NCBI RefSeq assembly: GCF_001613795.1
Contig: NZ_LPVZ01000012.1
Coordinates: forward strand, 434,001-498,000
DNA: 64,000 nt
Reading direction: 5' to 3'
DNA from: Thalassospira sp. MCCC 1A01148
Lineage (GTDB): Bacteria; Pseudomonadota; Alphaproteobacteria; Rhodospirillales; Thalassospiraceae
In this document: positions 43,168 through 52,938 of the stretch, piece by piece
Layout: each line of letters opens with the position of its first letter
Numbering within the stretch: the stretch's first letter is position 1
Notes under the pieces: model-generated
The model's database searches: none
What the model was told of the DNA's origin: nothing
Seen by the model: only the letters and a program-made list of their open reading frames with translations
Made by a program: the position numbers and the translations under genes

Positions 43168-44856
43168 TCAGAACCCGCTTCGTTGCAACAGCGCATAGAA
43201 GTCACGGATCGTGCCTTCCTTGGTTGTCATATCCTTGATGTCATCGACCAGCTTGTCGGTGAAGTTGGGCTGTTTGAGGTACCCCACAACCCTTTTTCGG
43301 GCCATAGCCGCAGACTTGCCTTCAATCAGGACACCGCTGGAACAGAACTGGACCAGCATATAGGCGCGTTTGCGCAGATGGAGCGAAGGATTATCGATCC
43401 GTTCAATTACCTTTTCACGCACAAGGTAATCGGCAAGACCATCATCAAGCTTGGTTGCAATCTCTGTCTTGATGTCATCCGGGACACTTGAAGCCGCAAG
43501 CAGGTCGTTCATGTGCGTAACGGTCGCCATCTTGTCACGCGGTTTGGATTCGGGGGAACAGAATGCCCGAAGGGCGCGCATATCCTTCACAGAATCGCGC
43601 ATCATGTCATAAAGCTCGTCGGCATAGTCTTCGACGATTCCGCTATTGGCAACGGCGATAAGCCAGGTCAATTTTCGGAAGTTCGGAATAAGGCGTCCGT
43701 TAATCTCTGCAACGCCGTCAATCAAGGCCCGTGGGCCACCGACATTGCGCAAACGCGCGCCGCGTTCGGCAATTGCCTCGACCATTGGGGTGCCATAAAT
43801 GACCCCCTGCTCGGTAATCAGTCGATCAAGAATACCCTCAAGCGGATCAGGGTCGCTTTCGTGACGTTGCAGGCTGTTTGCACTTTTCAGTTCCCGCACG
43901 ATGTAATCAAACATCGCTTCCTGACTGTTCGCCAGAAGGCCCGAACCAAATAGCGGGTTGAGGAGTTCAAGGATATCGTCGGCAGCGCCGCGATTACCCT
44001 TTGCCCGACCAAGCGCCAAATCGATGTGAAGGGTGACGGCTTCGCCGAAGCTGCGCGAGCTGCCAAGCAGCTCTTTTAATGCGACAGGAGAGCCGAGAAT
44101 ATCGGCAATCACGTCGTCGATCATCTTGCGCGCGGCTTCATCTTTTTCGTCGCCCTTGACCTTGAGCGCCAGATCAAGTTTGCCAACCCAGTTTCGGGTT
44201 GATGACAGCACGCGCGTCAACGCAACCATGGTCAGGAAGTCGGTATCTTCGGCCAGATTGAGCCGACGGATTTCGTCACGAACTTCTGAGATGGTGGCGT
44301 CTTCGAATGCCGGGAGGTCGACTTTTTCAACTTCGCGGGCGCGCGCAGAAAGCTGCTCGATCGCGCCATGAAGGTTGTTCATCGCCTCGATATGGTCACC
44401 TTCGGTCGCCTTGGCGTGCAACCCGGCGACCTTGTCAACCGCAGTCGGCATCAAGGTGTCATGGAACATCAGCTTGCGCAGGTTCTGGTAATTGTACATT
44501 ACCTCGCAAGGTGTCAGGATTTCCTGTTCGAAATACTTGCGCAGCAACCGGTTGATGGTCGCGCGGCTTTCCTTCTGCAAAAGGTCGTTATCGGTTTCGC
44601 ATAGCGGCGCTTCCTCAATGGGTGAAACGCGAACGTCATCATCCTGATCCTCGCCAGCACCTTCTTTTTCGAGAAGTACCTTTTCGATATGACGACCGTC
44701 GCCGCGTTCCCAGTTACGAATAACGCGCACAGCAGAGATCTTGGTTTTCACAAGCTTTTCAGCTTCTGCAACCGCTTCCTTTTCGACATCAAATGTCGAA
44801 TGGATTATCCAGCGATCCCCACGCTGGACCATAACTTCAAATGTCGTATCCGACAT
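43168..44856 (-). CDS. Orphan helical cytoplasmic protein, unknown function
   Basis: About 562 residues from ATG 44856; ATG 44895 and an upstream start at 44910 are alternatives, and none has a well-spaced ribosome site. No signal peptide and no membrane segment. The first 60 residues look like a small alpha/beta module (FEVMVQRGDRWIIHSTFDVEKEAVAEAEKLVKTKISAVRVIRNW), followed by an acidic linker (EGAGEDQDDDVRVS) and a long, almost entirely helical region. I see no nucleotide-binding or catalytic motif and recognise no family. Its length and regular codon use show it is a real gene. It is monocistronic. Confidence 0.75.
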   Translation of the reverse strand: MSDTTFEVMVQRGDRWIIHSTFDVEKEAVAEAEKLVKTKISAVRVIRNWERGDGRHIEKVLLEKEGAGEDQDDDVRVSPIEEAPLCETDNDLLQKESRATINRLLRKYFEQEILTPCEVMYNYQNLRKLMFHDTLMPTAVDKVAGLHAKATEGDHIEAMNNLHGAIEQLSARAREVEKVDLPAFEDATISEVRDEIRRLNLAEDTDFLTMVALTRVLSSTRNWVGKLDLALKVKGDEKDEAARKMIDDVIADILGSPVALKELLGSSRSFGEAVTLHIDLALGRAKGNRGAADDILELLNPLFGSGLLANSQEAMFDYIVRELKSANSLQRHESDPDPLEGILDRLITEQGVIYGTPMVEAIAERGARLRNVGGPRALIDGVAEINGRLIPNFRKLTWLIAVANSGIVEDYADELYDMMRDSVKDMRALRAFCSPESKPRDKMATVTHMNDLLAASSVPDDIKTEIATKLDDGLADYLVREKVIERIDNPSLHLRKRAYMLVQFCSSGVLIEGKSAAMARKRVVGYLKQPNFTDKLVDDIKDMTTKEGTIRDFYALLQRSGF

Positions 44857-45112
44857 AACGCGCTCTGGCTCCCTAACTTCCTGTTTGGGCGGCATTACTC
44901 TGCCGTTCAACTAGTCAGGCGCGTGTCCCACTTTTTTATATTTATTCTTCTTTATAAAGCCAATCGGGGTATTAAAACAATAGTTGGATGCGATGACTCC
45001 ATATACTTTCGGTTATTTCTTTAGTTTTTTCTCAATTTTCTTCGTTTTTGCGACTGCATTGCAACCACAATTCAACTGCGCATGTTTGTGATCGATCTCC
45101 TTCCGGTCATGA

Positions 45113-45703
45113 TCACGGAATCCGCGTCGCAATTTCCCTGGTCAAATCTGCAAGCAAACTACTCATCGCGATCACAGTGCCCTCTATCGTCGAATCATTG
45201 GGCGTACTTACCTTGTTGTATTTTGCCGCTGCGACGATCTCGCCGCTCTGGAAATGAACAAGTTTCCAGCGTGCCGTCAGAATGACATTCCCGTCCGCCT
45301 GGCGCTCAAACTGGTCGATATCAACAACGATCTGCCAATCGACTTGATCCCGCGACGTCCAGGGAAAAACCTCAAGCCGGGACGCAACACCACTCCGGTC
45401 TAGATTGTCCATGACGACACGGTTGATGTTCTCGCCAAGCGGCTCTGCCCAACGATATCCGGAATTGACTTCGGGCCGGTTGGCCGTACTCCGGGTAACG
45501 ATGGTGGACCGGTCCAGATAACTCGGAATGGTCACCGGCCCGACACCGATTACAGATGAACTCCCTGACGCGGAGACCGGCTGTACCATCGGCGACAGCA
45601 GATAATATTGATCCGGAACTGAAGGCGAAGCGCACGCCACCAGAACTGGTGCGACCAGCAACATCACGCATCTGCTGATCATCATTTTAATTGAGTGTCG
45701 CAT
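45113..45703 (-). CDS. pqiC: PqiC-type outer-membrane lipoprotein
   Basis: 196 residues. Lipoprotein signal with lipobox LVAC after MLLVAPV. The mature part belongs to the ABC-type transport auxiliary lipoprotein family: PDQYYLLSP near the start, VIGVGPVTIPSYLDRSTIVTR, YRWAEPLGENINRVVMDNL, and WQIVVDIDQFERQADGNVILTARWKL. PqiC forms the outer-membrane end of the PqiABC lipid-transport bridge. Its start overlaps the pqiB stop by one base. Confidence 0.9.
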   Translation of the reverse strand: MRHSIKMMISRCVMLLVAPVLVACASPSVPDQYYLLSPMVQPVSASGSSSVIGVGPVTIPSYLDRSTIVTRSTANRPEVNSGYRWAEPLGENINRVVMDNLDRSGVASRLEVFPWTSRDQVDWQIVVDIDQFERQADGNVILTARWKLVHFQSGEIVAAAKYNKVSTPNDSTIEGTVIAMSSLLADLTREIATRIP

Positions 45704-47382
45704 TATTCGTCCTCCTCCGGCCCGCTTCTGCCAAGGATCAGGGCGCTCGGGTTCTGTTCCAGGAAATCGGTAAGCTCACGCAGCGAACGTGCAGTCGCCC
45801 CAAGCTCTTTCAGGGCCTGTTCAAGATTGTAGCGCACAGGTGATGTTGGTGCTGTAACATCCCGAACACCGCCAAGGGCCTCACGCGCGGCATCCAAAGC
45901 TGTCTGGGTAGCCGGCAACACACTGGCATCCAGATTGGTTACAAGGGTACTGATCCCTGCTGCTGCTTGTTGCAGGCTGACCATCCCGTTATTGAGCGCA
46001 GGCGACGTCACAATGTTTTCCATGCCCTCGACCGTGCCGAGCAAACGAATGCCGATTTCTTCAAGCGGGAAGGTTTCCACTTTCTCAAGAAGGCTGGTAA
46101 GCGAATTCGCGATTTCGTCAAGCTTCTGCGGTAGTGTTGGCAGCTCGGGCAATTCCCCCTGCTGATCACCAAGGTAGCGGGCGGGTGAAACCGGCTGCAT
46201 CGAAAGATCAACAAACAATTGCCCGGTGATGAAGCTTCCAGTCTTCAGGCGCGCGCGCATACCATTGTCGACAAGTGTTTCAATGGTTTCCTGCGGGTCG
46301 ACATCCCCCAAACGTCCCCCGACGATACTGACGCGCTCGGGTTCAAGTGTTACTTCAACAGGAATCCGGAAAGATCTTTGATCTACAACATATTCCAGAT
46401 CGACATTCTCGACGGTACCGACACGAATGCCATTGAACTCCACCGGCGCACCGCGCGGTAGCCCTCGGACCGAAGAGTCGAAATAAAGCTTGTATCGCTG
46501 GCTGTATCCTTCGGCCAGCAACTCAGCCTTTTCAAGGCTTTCATGCAGGCGAAATACTGTATCAGCCGCCGCCATTTCCGCATTTTCATGGCCGGGAGGC
46601 GTGTAGAAATTGATGCCGCCCGCCAACACAGAGCGAACTGACTGCGCCCGCACCGAAAACCCTTCGGCATTCAGATCAAGCGCAATCCCGCTTGAATCCC
46701 AAAACCTTGTTTCGCGCTTTACAAGCGCGTCGAATGGCTTGTGCACAAAGACCGGTATCGACACCCCATCGGCGTTGGCATCAAGCTCTGCATCCAGAAC
46801 CTCACCAACCTCAACCCCGCGCAGCAGGACCGGCGTTCCCTCCCCCAAAGAACCGAGTTCTTCGGCCCTCAGAACAAATCGGGTACCGTCTTCCTCGTTC
46901 GGAACAAATTGTGGCTCTTCCTCGCCAACAAAGCTCCGGGCCTTGTTGCCGGTTTTGTCCGGGACGACTTCGACATAGGCCCCCGACACAATGGTTTCGA
47001 GACCGGTAATGCCCCGCGCACTCACCCGGGGTCGCACCACCCAGAACCGTGTCTTGTCAGTAAGATAGTCCTTGAAATCCGCATTGATGCGTACGGTCAG
47101 GACAACATGTTCCAAATCATCCGCGAGATTAATCGCCGTCACCTGACCGACATCGACATCGCGATAACGGATGGCGGTTTTGCCAGCTGAAAGGCCCTCG
47201 GCGGATTCAAAGGTAATGGTAATTTCCGGGCCCTTCGATACGATATCACGCCATAACAGCCAGCCACCGATAATCAAGGCCACCAAGGGCACCAGCCAGA
47301 TTAAAGAAAAGCGGCCCCAGCCTTTCCCGATGTCGGGCGTTTCGGGCGTTTGATCCGATCCGGCACTCTTCACGTCACTCAT
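45703..47382 (-). CDS. pqiB: PqiB-type MCE protein
   Basis: 559 residues, the usual PqiB length. One membrane helix near the N-terminus (FSLIWLVPLVALIIGGWLLW) anchors three MCE domains, each with the glycine-rich core: EGLSAGKTAIRYRDVDVGQV (about 62-81), GEGTPVLLRGVEVGEV and GLPRGAPVEFNGIRVGTVENV. The C-terminal 150 residues are coiled, forming the needle that spans the periplasm (family knowledge). pqiA and pqiB overlap by four bases (ATGA). Confidence 0.94.
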   Translation of the reverse strand: MSDVKSAGSDQTPETPDIGKGWGRFSLIWLVPLVALIIGGWLLWRDIVSKGPEITITFESAEGLSAGKTAIRYRDVDVGQVTAINLADDLEHVVLTVRINADFKDYLTDKTRFWVVRPRVSARGITGLETIVSGAYVEVVPDKTGNKARSFVGEEEPQFVPNEEDGTRFVLRAEELGSLGEGTPVLLRGVEVGEVLDAELDANADGVSIPVFVHKPFDALVKRETRFWDSSGIALDLNAEGFSVRAQSVRSVLAGGINFYTPPGHENAEMAAADTVFRLHESLEKAELLAEGYSQRYKLYFDSSVRGLPRGAPVEFNGIRVGTVENVDLEYVVDQRSFRIPVEVTLEPERVSIVGGRLGDVDPQETIETLVDNGMRARLKTGSFITGQLFVDLSMQPVSPARYLGDQQGELPELPTLPQKLDEIANSLTSLLEKVETFPLEEIGIRLLGTVEGMENIVTSPALNNGMVSLQQAAAGISTLVTNLDASVLPATQTALDAAREALGGVRDVTAPTSPVRYNLEQALKELGATARSLRELTDFLEQNPSALILGRSGPEEDE

Positions 47383-48704
47383 GACGGAACCCCCTGTTTA
47401 TCGATATGGCTTTGGTCATCATTCCCCGAACTGTCCTGCTTTGTTTTGGCTTTTTTCATTCCGGCGCGATCCCAGATCAGACGTGGATCAAATGCCATCG
47501 CTGAAAGCATGGTCAGAATAACGACCCCACAAAATGCGACGGCCCCAAAACCGGGCTGGACCGATGCGATGTTACCAAGTTTGACCAGTGCTGCCAGGAT
47601 AGACACCATAAAGACATCCACCATCGACCAGCGACCGACCAACTCTGTGACGCGATAAATCAGTGTGCGCTGCTTTAGGGGACCCGACAACCCCATTGCC
47701 GTCGCGAAATAGATCCAGCCCAACAGAACAATCTTGATGATGGGCACCAGAATACTTGCGGTAAAGACGACGATGGCAATCGGCCACTCACCGGCCCGGA
47801 CCAAGGCGCTCACCCCCGACAGAATTGTATCCGCCCCGGTTCGGCCAAGATAGGTCACCGTCATGATCGGAAAGACATTGGCTGGAACATACAAGATCAT
47901 CGCAGCCACCAGAAGAGCCCAGGCCCGCGAAAGACTTCGTGGTTTGCGGTGGTGGACCATGTCGCCACAGCGCGGGCAACGAAGATGTTCTTTGCCATCA
48001 CTAACCACGACCATCGCACATGTATGACAGGTCAACAGCGTTTTCTGGCCACGATCAGCGCTGGCTTCCCGACACATATCGGCTGACACCGGATAAGACA
48101 GACTTTTCGGCGCCAATCGGCGCCAGACATAGCGCGGATCCAGCGTCACATTCATCAAAAGCACTGTCGGAATCAGAACACAGATGGCAAAAAATGCCGG
48201 ACCAGCAATGACTTCGGCGTAGTCAGTCAATTTGGTCAGCGCCACAAGCAAGCCGATCAGGAAAACATCAAGCATCGACCATGGCCGGATCAACGCAAGA
48301 ATACGCCAGACCTTCTGCATGCCAGGCCAAGCTTGGTTCAGAAAAATTGGCAGCAAAACATAGATATGCGCGACAATCAGCAACAGCGGCGCCAGCATGG
48401 ACGTAACCGCAACCATTATCGCCAGAAACGGAAATCCTTCACGCCAGAACGTCAGGACACCACTGCCAAGGGTGTTTGTTTCAACCCGACCTTCCATCGC
48501 AAATGTCAAAATCGGATAGCTATTGGCGATGACGAATAGCAAGAAGGCGGTAACCGCAAGGGCCAGCGGTTTATCAAAGCGCGCCAATGCCGAGCTATAA
48601 AGCGGCGACCCACACCGAACGCAATATGCGACACTTCCTGTCGGGATATCCTTCTCGACATGGAGATAGTCGCAATGCTCACAGGCGATCAGTCGATCTG
48701 GCAT
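47379..48704 (-). CDS. pqiA: PqiA-type membrane protein
   Basis: 441 residues from ATG 48704 (AGGAAA just upstream). Two repeats, each a Cys-x2-Cys zinc-ribbon-like motif followed by four membrane segments: CEHCDYLHVEKDIPTGSVAYCVRCGSPL near residue 9 and CHTCAMVVVSDGKEHLRCPRCGDMVHHRKPRS near residue 230. PqiA is the inner-membrane partner of PqiB. The operon order pqiA-pqiB-pqiC is that of E. coli, where the genes respond to paraquat; here no SoxS-type site is evident. Confidence 0.93.
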   Translation of the reverse strand: MPDRLIACEHCDYLHVEKDIPTGSVAYCVRCGSPLYSSALARFDKPLALAVTAFLLFVIANSYPILTFAMEGRVETNTLGSGVLTFWREGFPFLAIMVAVTSMLAPLLLIVAHIYVLLPIFLNQAWPGMQKVWRILALIRPWSMLDVFLIGLLVALTKLTDYAEVIAGPAFFAICVLIPTVLLMNVTLDPRYVWRRLAPKSLSYPVSADMCREASADRGQKTLLTCHTCAMVVVSDGKEHLRCPRCGDMVHHRKPRSLSRAWALLVAAMILYVPANVFPIMTVTYLGRTGADTILSGVSALVRAGEWPIAIVVFTASILVPIIKIVLLGWIYFATAMGLSGPLKQRTLIYRVTELVGRWSMVDVFMVSILAALVKLGNIASVQPGFGAVAFCGVVILTMLSAMAFDPRLIWDRAGMKKAKTKQDSSGNDDQSHIDKQGVPS

Positions 48705-48853
48705 TGTTTTCCTGTTTTTACAATCCGTTATCCGCACTGGTTCGCAAATCAAAGTAAGCGACACTTTTGCCCACAAGTCAAATCACGCCACGATCTGGGA
48801 ATGAATGCCGTCGGCCAGTCAGGCAAAACTTGTTCAGGAATGTGTGGTGCGGT

Positions 48854-49753
48854 TTAGGTTCGTATTTCAGGCAGATGACGACGCGCCTCTGACAGAACGA
48901 TTTCATTGACCTGGTTAAGCAACCGGCTGTTGATGGTTTTGTGGTGCCAATAAAGGGGACGATCAATTTCGAACGGGCACGGGCGGATCAGCTTTCCGGT
49001 GCGCAATCCTTCCTCGGCCTGATGCTGCTCTACCACGGCATAGGCAACACCCTGTTCGGCAAGTGTCACAAACCCTTGGGAACTTGGCACCGTGTGGGCG
49101 GGAAATTCTCCGGGATTGAGTCCGAAATACTGGTGAAGGAACTGGTTTTGCAGTTCGTCATGTTCGGAGAAGTTCACGGCCGGACACGCCTTCAACGCAG
49201 CCGCCGTGACACCATTCTTGAAATAGCGGTCGTTAAATGTCGGCGAAACCACCATGACGTAGCGCATGCGCCCCAAGGCCCGCACACGGCACCCTTGAAT
49301 GGGTGTGTCACGCAGGCTCACCGCCCCCAAAACATTGCCGTCCTGTAACGACTGATGGTTAAGCGATTCATCATCAACCACCAGATGCACCAACAAGCCA
49401 AGCTTCTCAAAAAGAACCTTCGGAACATCGACAAACCAGGTTGCCAGGCTATCGGCATTGACCGCAAGGGTCACCTGCCCATACCCACTGTCTGCCTGCA
49501 AGTCTGGAAGCTCATCGCCAAGATCCTGCTCAAGCAACCGAACACTTTGATAATGCGCAAGCAACCGTTGCCCGGCAACCGTTGGCGCAATCGGCTTGGA
49601 ACGCACGATAAGAGGTTGCCCAAAGCGTTCTTCAAGCAGTTTCACCCGCTGGGATATCGCCGACTGAGTCAATCCCAAGGCGCGTGCAGCCTTTTCAAAA
49701 CTGCCAAAATGAATGACCTCGGCACAGGCCTGAACAAGTTTGTAATCCAGCAT
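48854..49753 (-). CDS. argP: LysR-type regulator ArgP (IciA)
   Basis: 299 residues. The N-terminal helix-turn-helix reads HFGSFEKAARALGLTQSAISQRVKLLEERFGQPLIVRSKPIAPTVAGQRLLAHYQ, which is ArgP-like; the rest is a LysR substrate-binding domain. In E. coli ArgP binds lysine or arginine and activates argO. It is divergent from an argO-type exporter, the classical arrangement. The 116-base gap holds a LysR-type palindrome. Confidence 0.93.
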   Translation of the reverse strand: MLDYKLVQACAEVIHFGSFEKAARALGLTQSAISQRVKLLEERFGQPLIVRSKPIAPTVAGQRLLAHYQSVRLLEQDLGDELPDLQADSGYGQVTLAVNADSLATWFVDVPKVLFEKLGLLVHLVVDDESLNHQSLQDGNVLGAVSLRDTPIQGCRVRALGRMRYVMVVSPTFNDRYFKNGVTAAALKACPAVNFSEHDELQNQFLHQYFGLNPGEFPAHTVPSSQGFVTLAEQGVAYAVVEQHQAEEGLRTGKLIRPCPFEIDRPLYWHHKTINSRLLNQVNEIVLSEARRHLPEIRT

Positions 49754-49774
49754 GATTAATCGTCAATTTTCCTA

Positions 49775-49789
49775 ATACTATATAAGTAT
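49775..49789. promoter_or_regulatory. LysR-type operator between argP and argO
   Basis: ATACTATATAAGTAT has arms ATACT and AGTAT around a 5-base centre and contains the T-N11-A pattern of LysR regulators. It lies 22 bases from the argP start and 81 from the argO start, as expected for an autoregulated divergent control site. Confidence 0.6.
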
Positions 49790-49824
49790 AATTCCATTTT
49801 CTTATTTTCGAAAGCTGGTATCAA

Positions 49825-49854
49825 CGGCGTGCAACCACACGGCGTGCAACCACA
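49825..49854. repeat. Two tandem copies of a 15-bp unit before argO
   Basis: The unit CGGCGTGCAACCACA occurs twice without a gap (49825-49839 and 49840-49854), ending just before the argO ribosome site AGGA. It lengthens the argO leader by 15 bases and may be a recent slippage duplication. Confidence 0.8.
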
Positions 49855-49869
49855 CAGGAACATCAAAGA

Positions 49870-50496
49870 ATGCTGTTAACGTATGTCACCGGATTTGGCC
49901 TTGGCGGCGGACTGATCATAGCGATTGGTGCGCAGAATGCCTTTGTTCTTGGTCAGGGACTTCGGCGCAACCACCCGGTGATGGTCGCCTTCGTTTGTGC
50001 ATTATGTGATGCCGTCCTGATCGCTGCCGGTGTTGCGGGACTTGGAACTCTGATTGCGGCTTACCCGTTGCTCACGACGGTGGCGGCATGGGGCGGCGGG
50101 GCTTTCGTGATCTGGTATGGATTTGGGGCGTTTCGGCGCTTGTTTGAAACTGAAACACTGTCGGAAAAGGCGATATCAAAAACCGGGTGGCAAGCGGTTC
50201 TGAGCACCACCTTGGCTGTGACACTTTTGAACCCACATGTTTATCTTGATACGGTCGTTATGCTGGGTGGTATTGGCGGGCAATATCCGCCGGATGCAAG
50301 GATTGGCTTTGCATTGGGTGCAATGAGTGCCAGTTTTGTCTGGTTCTTTGCCATCGCACTGGGGGCAGCATGGCTTGCACCTTATGTCGCCCGACCAATC
50401 ACCTGGAAGATCATCGATGGACTGACCTGCGGCGTCATGTGGCTTGTGGCATATAGCCTTCTTGCCCCGGAAATCCGCATTCTCCTTACGCGCTAG
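49870..50496 (+). CDS. argO: LysE/ArgO family amino-acid exporter
   Basis: 208 residues with about six membrane segments. It exports arginine and/or lysine. Opening motif FGLGGGLIIAIGAQNAFVLGQGLRRNHP and the central TLAVTLLNPHVYLDTVVMLGGIG are typical of the ArgO/LysE subfamily. AGGA lies about ten bases before the start. Divergent from argP, its probable activator. Confidence 0.92.
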   Translation: MLLTYVTGFGLGGGLIIAIGAQNAFVLGQGLRRNHPVMVAFVCALCDAVLIAAGVAGLGTLIAAYPLLTTVAAWGGGAFVIWYGFGAFRRLFETETLSEKAISKTGWQAVLSTTLAVTLLNPHVYLDTVVMLGGIGGQYPPDARIGFALGAMSASFVWFFAIALGAAWLAPYVARPITWKIIDGLTCGVMWLVAYSLLAPEIRILLTR

Positions 50497-50519
50497 AAAC
50501 AGGTTGCCGGGCGGGCTCC

Positions 50520-51098
50520 CTACTCGCTCATTGCTTCCTTGAAGTGGCGGCGGCATACCGGAACATAGCGGTCATTCCCCCCAATTTCGACTTGTGCGCC
50601 TTCACGGATCGGGTTTCCGTTTTCATCAACGCGCAGGACCATGCCGGCCTTGCGCCCGCAATGACAGATGGTTTTCAGCTCATTAAGCTTGTCCGCCCAA
50701 GCCAATAGCCATTTGGAGCCTTCGAAAAGTTGCCCCTGAAAATCGGTCCGGATGCCATAGCACAGCACCGGAATGCCATGGATATCTGCAATATCGGAAA
50801 GCTGCCAGACCTGTTCTTTTGACAGGAACTGTGCCTCGTCAATCAGGACACAATCGACCTTGCCCTTTTCGACCTGCTCAAGGATCAGGCCAGCCATATC
50901 GGTCTTGGCATCAAACAGCAGTGCCGGGGCTTCAAGACCAATACGCGATGCAATCTTGCCTTTCCCGAAACGGTCATCAAACGACACTGTCATCAGCAGC
51001 GTTTCCATGCCACGTTCACGGTAATTGAAGCTCGCCTGAAGCAACGTGGTCGATTTGCCCGCATTCATGGACGAGTAATAGAAAAACAGATTGGCCAT
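50520..51098 (-). CDS. tdk: Thymidine kinase
   Basis: 192 residues of the type II (tetrameric) family. It phosphorylates thymidine with ATP. P-loop [22 protein letters not shown] at about 8-29, Walker [20 protein letters not shown], lasso region [39 protein letters not shown]. Zinc-type cysteines are present (CHCG and a later C-R-R-H). The start has GGGGGA upstream. It complements the nucleoside salvage operon about 17 kb away. Confidence 0.96.
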   Translation of the reverse strand: MANLFFYYSSMNAGKSTTLLQASFNYRERGMETLLMTVSFDDRFGKGKIASRIGLEAPALLFDAKTDMAGLILEQVEKGKVDCVLIDEAQFLSKEQVWQLSDIADIHGIPVLCYGIRTDFQGQLFEGSKWLLAWADKLNELKTICHCGRKAGMVLRVDENGNPIREGAQVEIGGNDRYVPVCRRHFKEAMSE

Positions 51099-51168
51099 GG
51101 ATCCCCCCGAAAGTCGTCAAAGGGACATAGCCGATCATTCACGATTGATCAATACAGCGAAAAGACTG

Positions 51169-52080
51169 TCACGCACCATTGCGCGAAATATCAATATCAC
51201 GCATTTCGTGACGCATGAATTCCAACAACGACTGGATCTTGGCGCTCCGCGTCACACCAGCCGCAAAAACGGCATAGATTTCCAGATTAGGCAGGCTGCA
51301 GTCCGGCAGAACCCAAACCAGTTTTCTGTCATCTATCTCATCCTGAACATCACAAAGCGGCACGACGGAAAGGCCATGACCACCACGCATGAATTGCAGA
51401 CGTGCGGTCGCGTTATCGACCCGGACATTTCCATTAACCCGGACTTTCTGTTCTATGCCTTTGCACTTCATCGTCAGGGTTTCGGGCACGCGGCTATACA
51501 TCACCCACTCGTGGTCAGCCAATTCATCGATTGTTTCAGGGGCACCTGCCCGTTCAAGGTAGTTCGGGCTCGCGCAGATGATGCGACGGGTTTGATAAAG
51601 TTTGAAGCTCTTGAGGTCCGAACTTTTAAGCGGCCCGGACCGGATGCCAATATCAATACCCTCTCCGATCAGATCGACCACCTCATCGCTTAAATGCACA
51701 TCAAGTGCGACCCCCGGGTATGCCTGCCGGAAACGATCCAGGATCGGGACAATACGCAAATTTCCCAGATGGACCGAGGATGTAATCGAAATTTTTCCGA
51801 CCGGGTCATCGCGCAATTCCTCCACCCGTTTTCGGGCCGCTTCGGCCTCTAGCGTGATGGTGCGACAGCTGTCGTAATATCGCGCGCCCGCGTCGGTCAG
51901 GCTGAAGGTACGCGTGCTTCGGCGTAACAACGGCGCCCCAAGCTTGGCTTCGAGCTGTCGGATTTGATGGGATACGGCCGCACGGCTCAGCCCCATCTTG
52001 CGTGCCGCGGCAGAGAACCCGCCTTCTTCGACCACATGCGCAAACATCATCATTGCTCTGACTTCATCAAGTGCCGACAT
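51169..52080 (-). CDS. LysR family transcriptional regulator
   Basis: 303 residues. Helix-turn-helix MMFAHVVEEGGFSAAARKMGLSRAAVSHQIRQLEAKLGAPLLRRSTRTFSLTDAGARYYDSC, then the LysR effector domain with DVHLSDEVVDLIGEGIDIGIRSGPLKSSDLKSFKL, typical of the CrgA/DhcR-like subgroup. Divergent from the DJ-1/PfpI gene (start 52188), which it may control. Confidence 0.93.
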   Translation of the reverse strand: MSALDEVRAMMMFAHVVEEGGFSAAARKMGLSRAAVSHQIRQLEAKLGAPLLRRSTRTFSLTDAGARYYDSCRTITLEAEAARKRVEELRDDPVGKISITSSVHLGNLRIVPILDRFRQAYPGVALDVHLSDEVVDLIGEGIDIGIRSGPLKSSDLKSFKLYQTRRIICASPNYLERAGAPETIDELADHEWVMYSRVPETLTMKCKGIEQKVRVNGNVRVDNATARLQFMRGGHGLSVVPLCDVQDEIDDRKLVWVLPDCSLPNLEIYAVFAAGVTRSAKIQSLLEFMRHEMRDIDISRNGA

Positions 52081-52187
52081 TTTTATACGCTCAAAAATTT
52101 TGACAATCTGTCCAATTATTTACTCTTACGCAAATTTACTCAGCCAGTTACCATCAAGGCAAATGAAATCAACGCACGGAGGACCTG

Positions 52188-52868
52188 ATGCGTATTCTGA
52201 TGATTGTTACCTCGCACGACAAAATGGGTGAGACCGGACACAAGACAGGTATCTGGCTCGAAGAGTTTGCCGCTCCCTACTACCGCTTCCTTGACGCTGG
52301 CGCGGACGTAACTCTTGCCTCTCCCAAGGGTGGAAAGCCGCCGCTTGATCCGAACAGTGAGGTGCTGGATGCCCTGACTGATGCGACCAAACGTTTCGAA
52401 AACGATGCAGACGCCCAGGCGGCATTCGCCAACACCGTCACGCTTGACGGGCTTAAGGCCGATGATTTTGATGCGCTGTTCTATCCTGGTGGCCATGGCC
52501 CGCTTTGGGATCTTGCAAATGATGCAAAATCAATCGCCCTGATCGAAGCGTTCACCGCACAGGACAAACCTGTTGCTGCGGTCTGCCACGGGCCGGCTGC
52601 TTTGGTTGGTGCCAAGGGCACAGACGGAAAACCATTGGTGTCGGGCAAGAAAGTCACAAGCTTCACCAATGACGAAGAAAAAGCTGTCGGACTTGAAACC
52701 GTCGTCCCGATCTCGATCGAAGACGAATTCAAAAAACACGGCGCAATATTTGAACGCGGCGAAAACTGGGCATCCTACGCGGTTGTTGATGGTAAATTGG
52801 TCACCGGGCAAAACCCGGCATCCAGTGAAGAAACAGCCGACGCGGTTTTGAAACTGCTTTCAGCATAA
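52188..52868 (+). CDS. DJ-1/PfpI family protein (class I glutamine amidotransferase-like)
   Basis: 226 residues with GGAGG just before the start. The nucleophile elbow AAVCHGPAALVGA (Cys at about residue 128) and the N-terminal MIVTSHDKMGETGHKTGIWLEEFAAPYYRFLDAGADVTLASPKGGKPPLDPNS match the Hsp31/HchA-like branch, whose members act as glyoxalase III, deglycase or holding chaperones. No binding partner is adjacent except the divergent LysR gene. Cytoplasmic. Confidence 0.9.
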   Translation: MRILMIVTSHDKMGETGHKTGIWLEEFAAPYYRFLDAGADVTLASPKGGKPPLDPNSEVLDALTDATKRFENDADAQAAFANTVTLDGLKADDFDALFYPGGHGPLWDLANDAKSIALIEAFTAQDKPVAAVCHGPAALVGAKGTDGKPLVSGKKVTSFTNDEEKAVGLETVVPISIEDEFKKHGAIFERGENWASYAVVDGKLVTGQNPASSEETADAVLKLLSA

Positions 52869-52938
52869 AACGCTTGACCTTCCATCTACTGGAACCTCGA
52901 TAATGCCTTCATAGACACCCGATTTATGGAGAGTTTCG

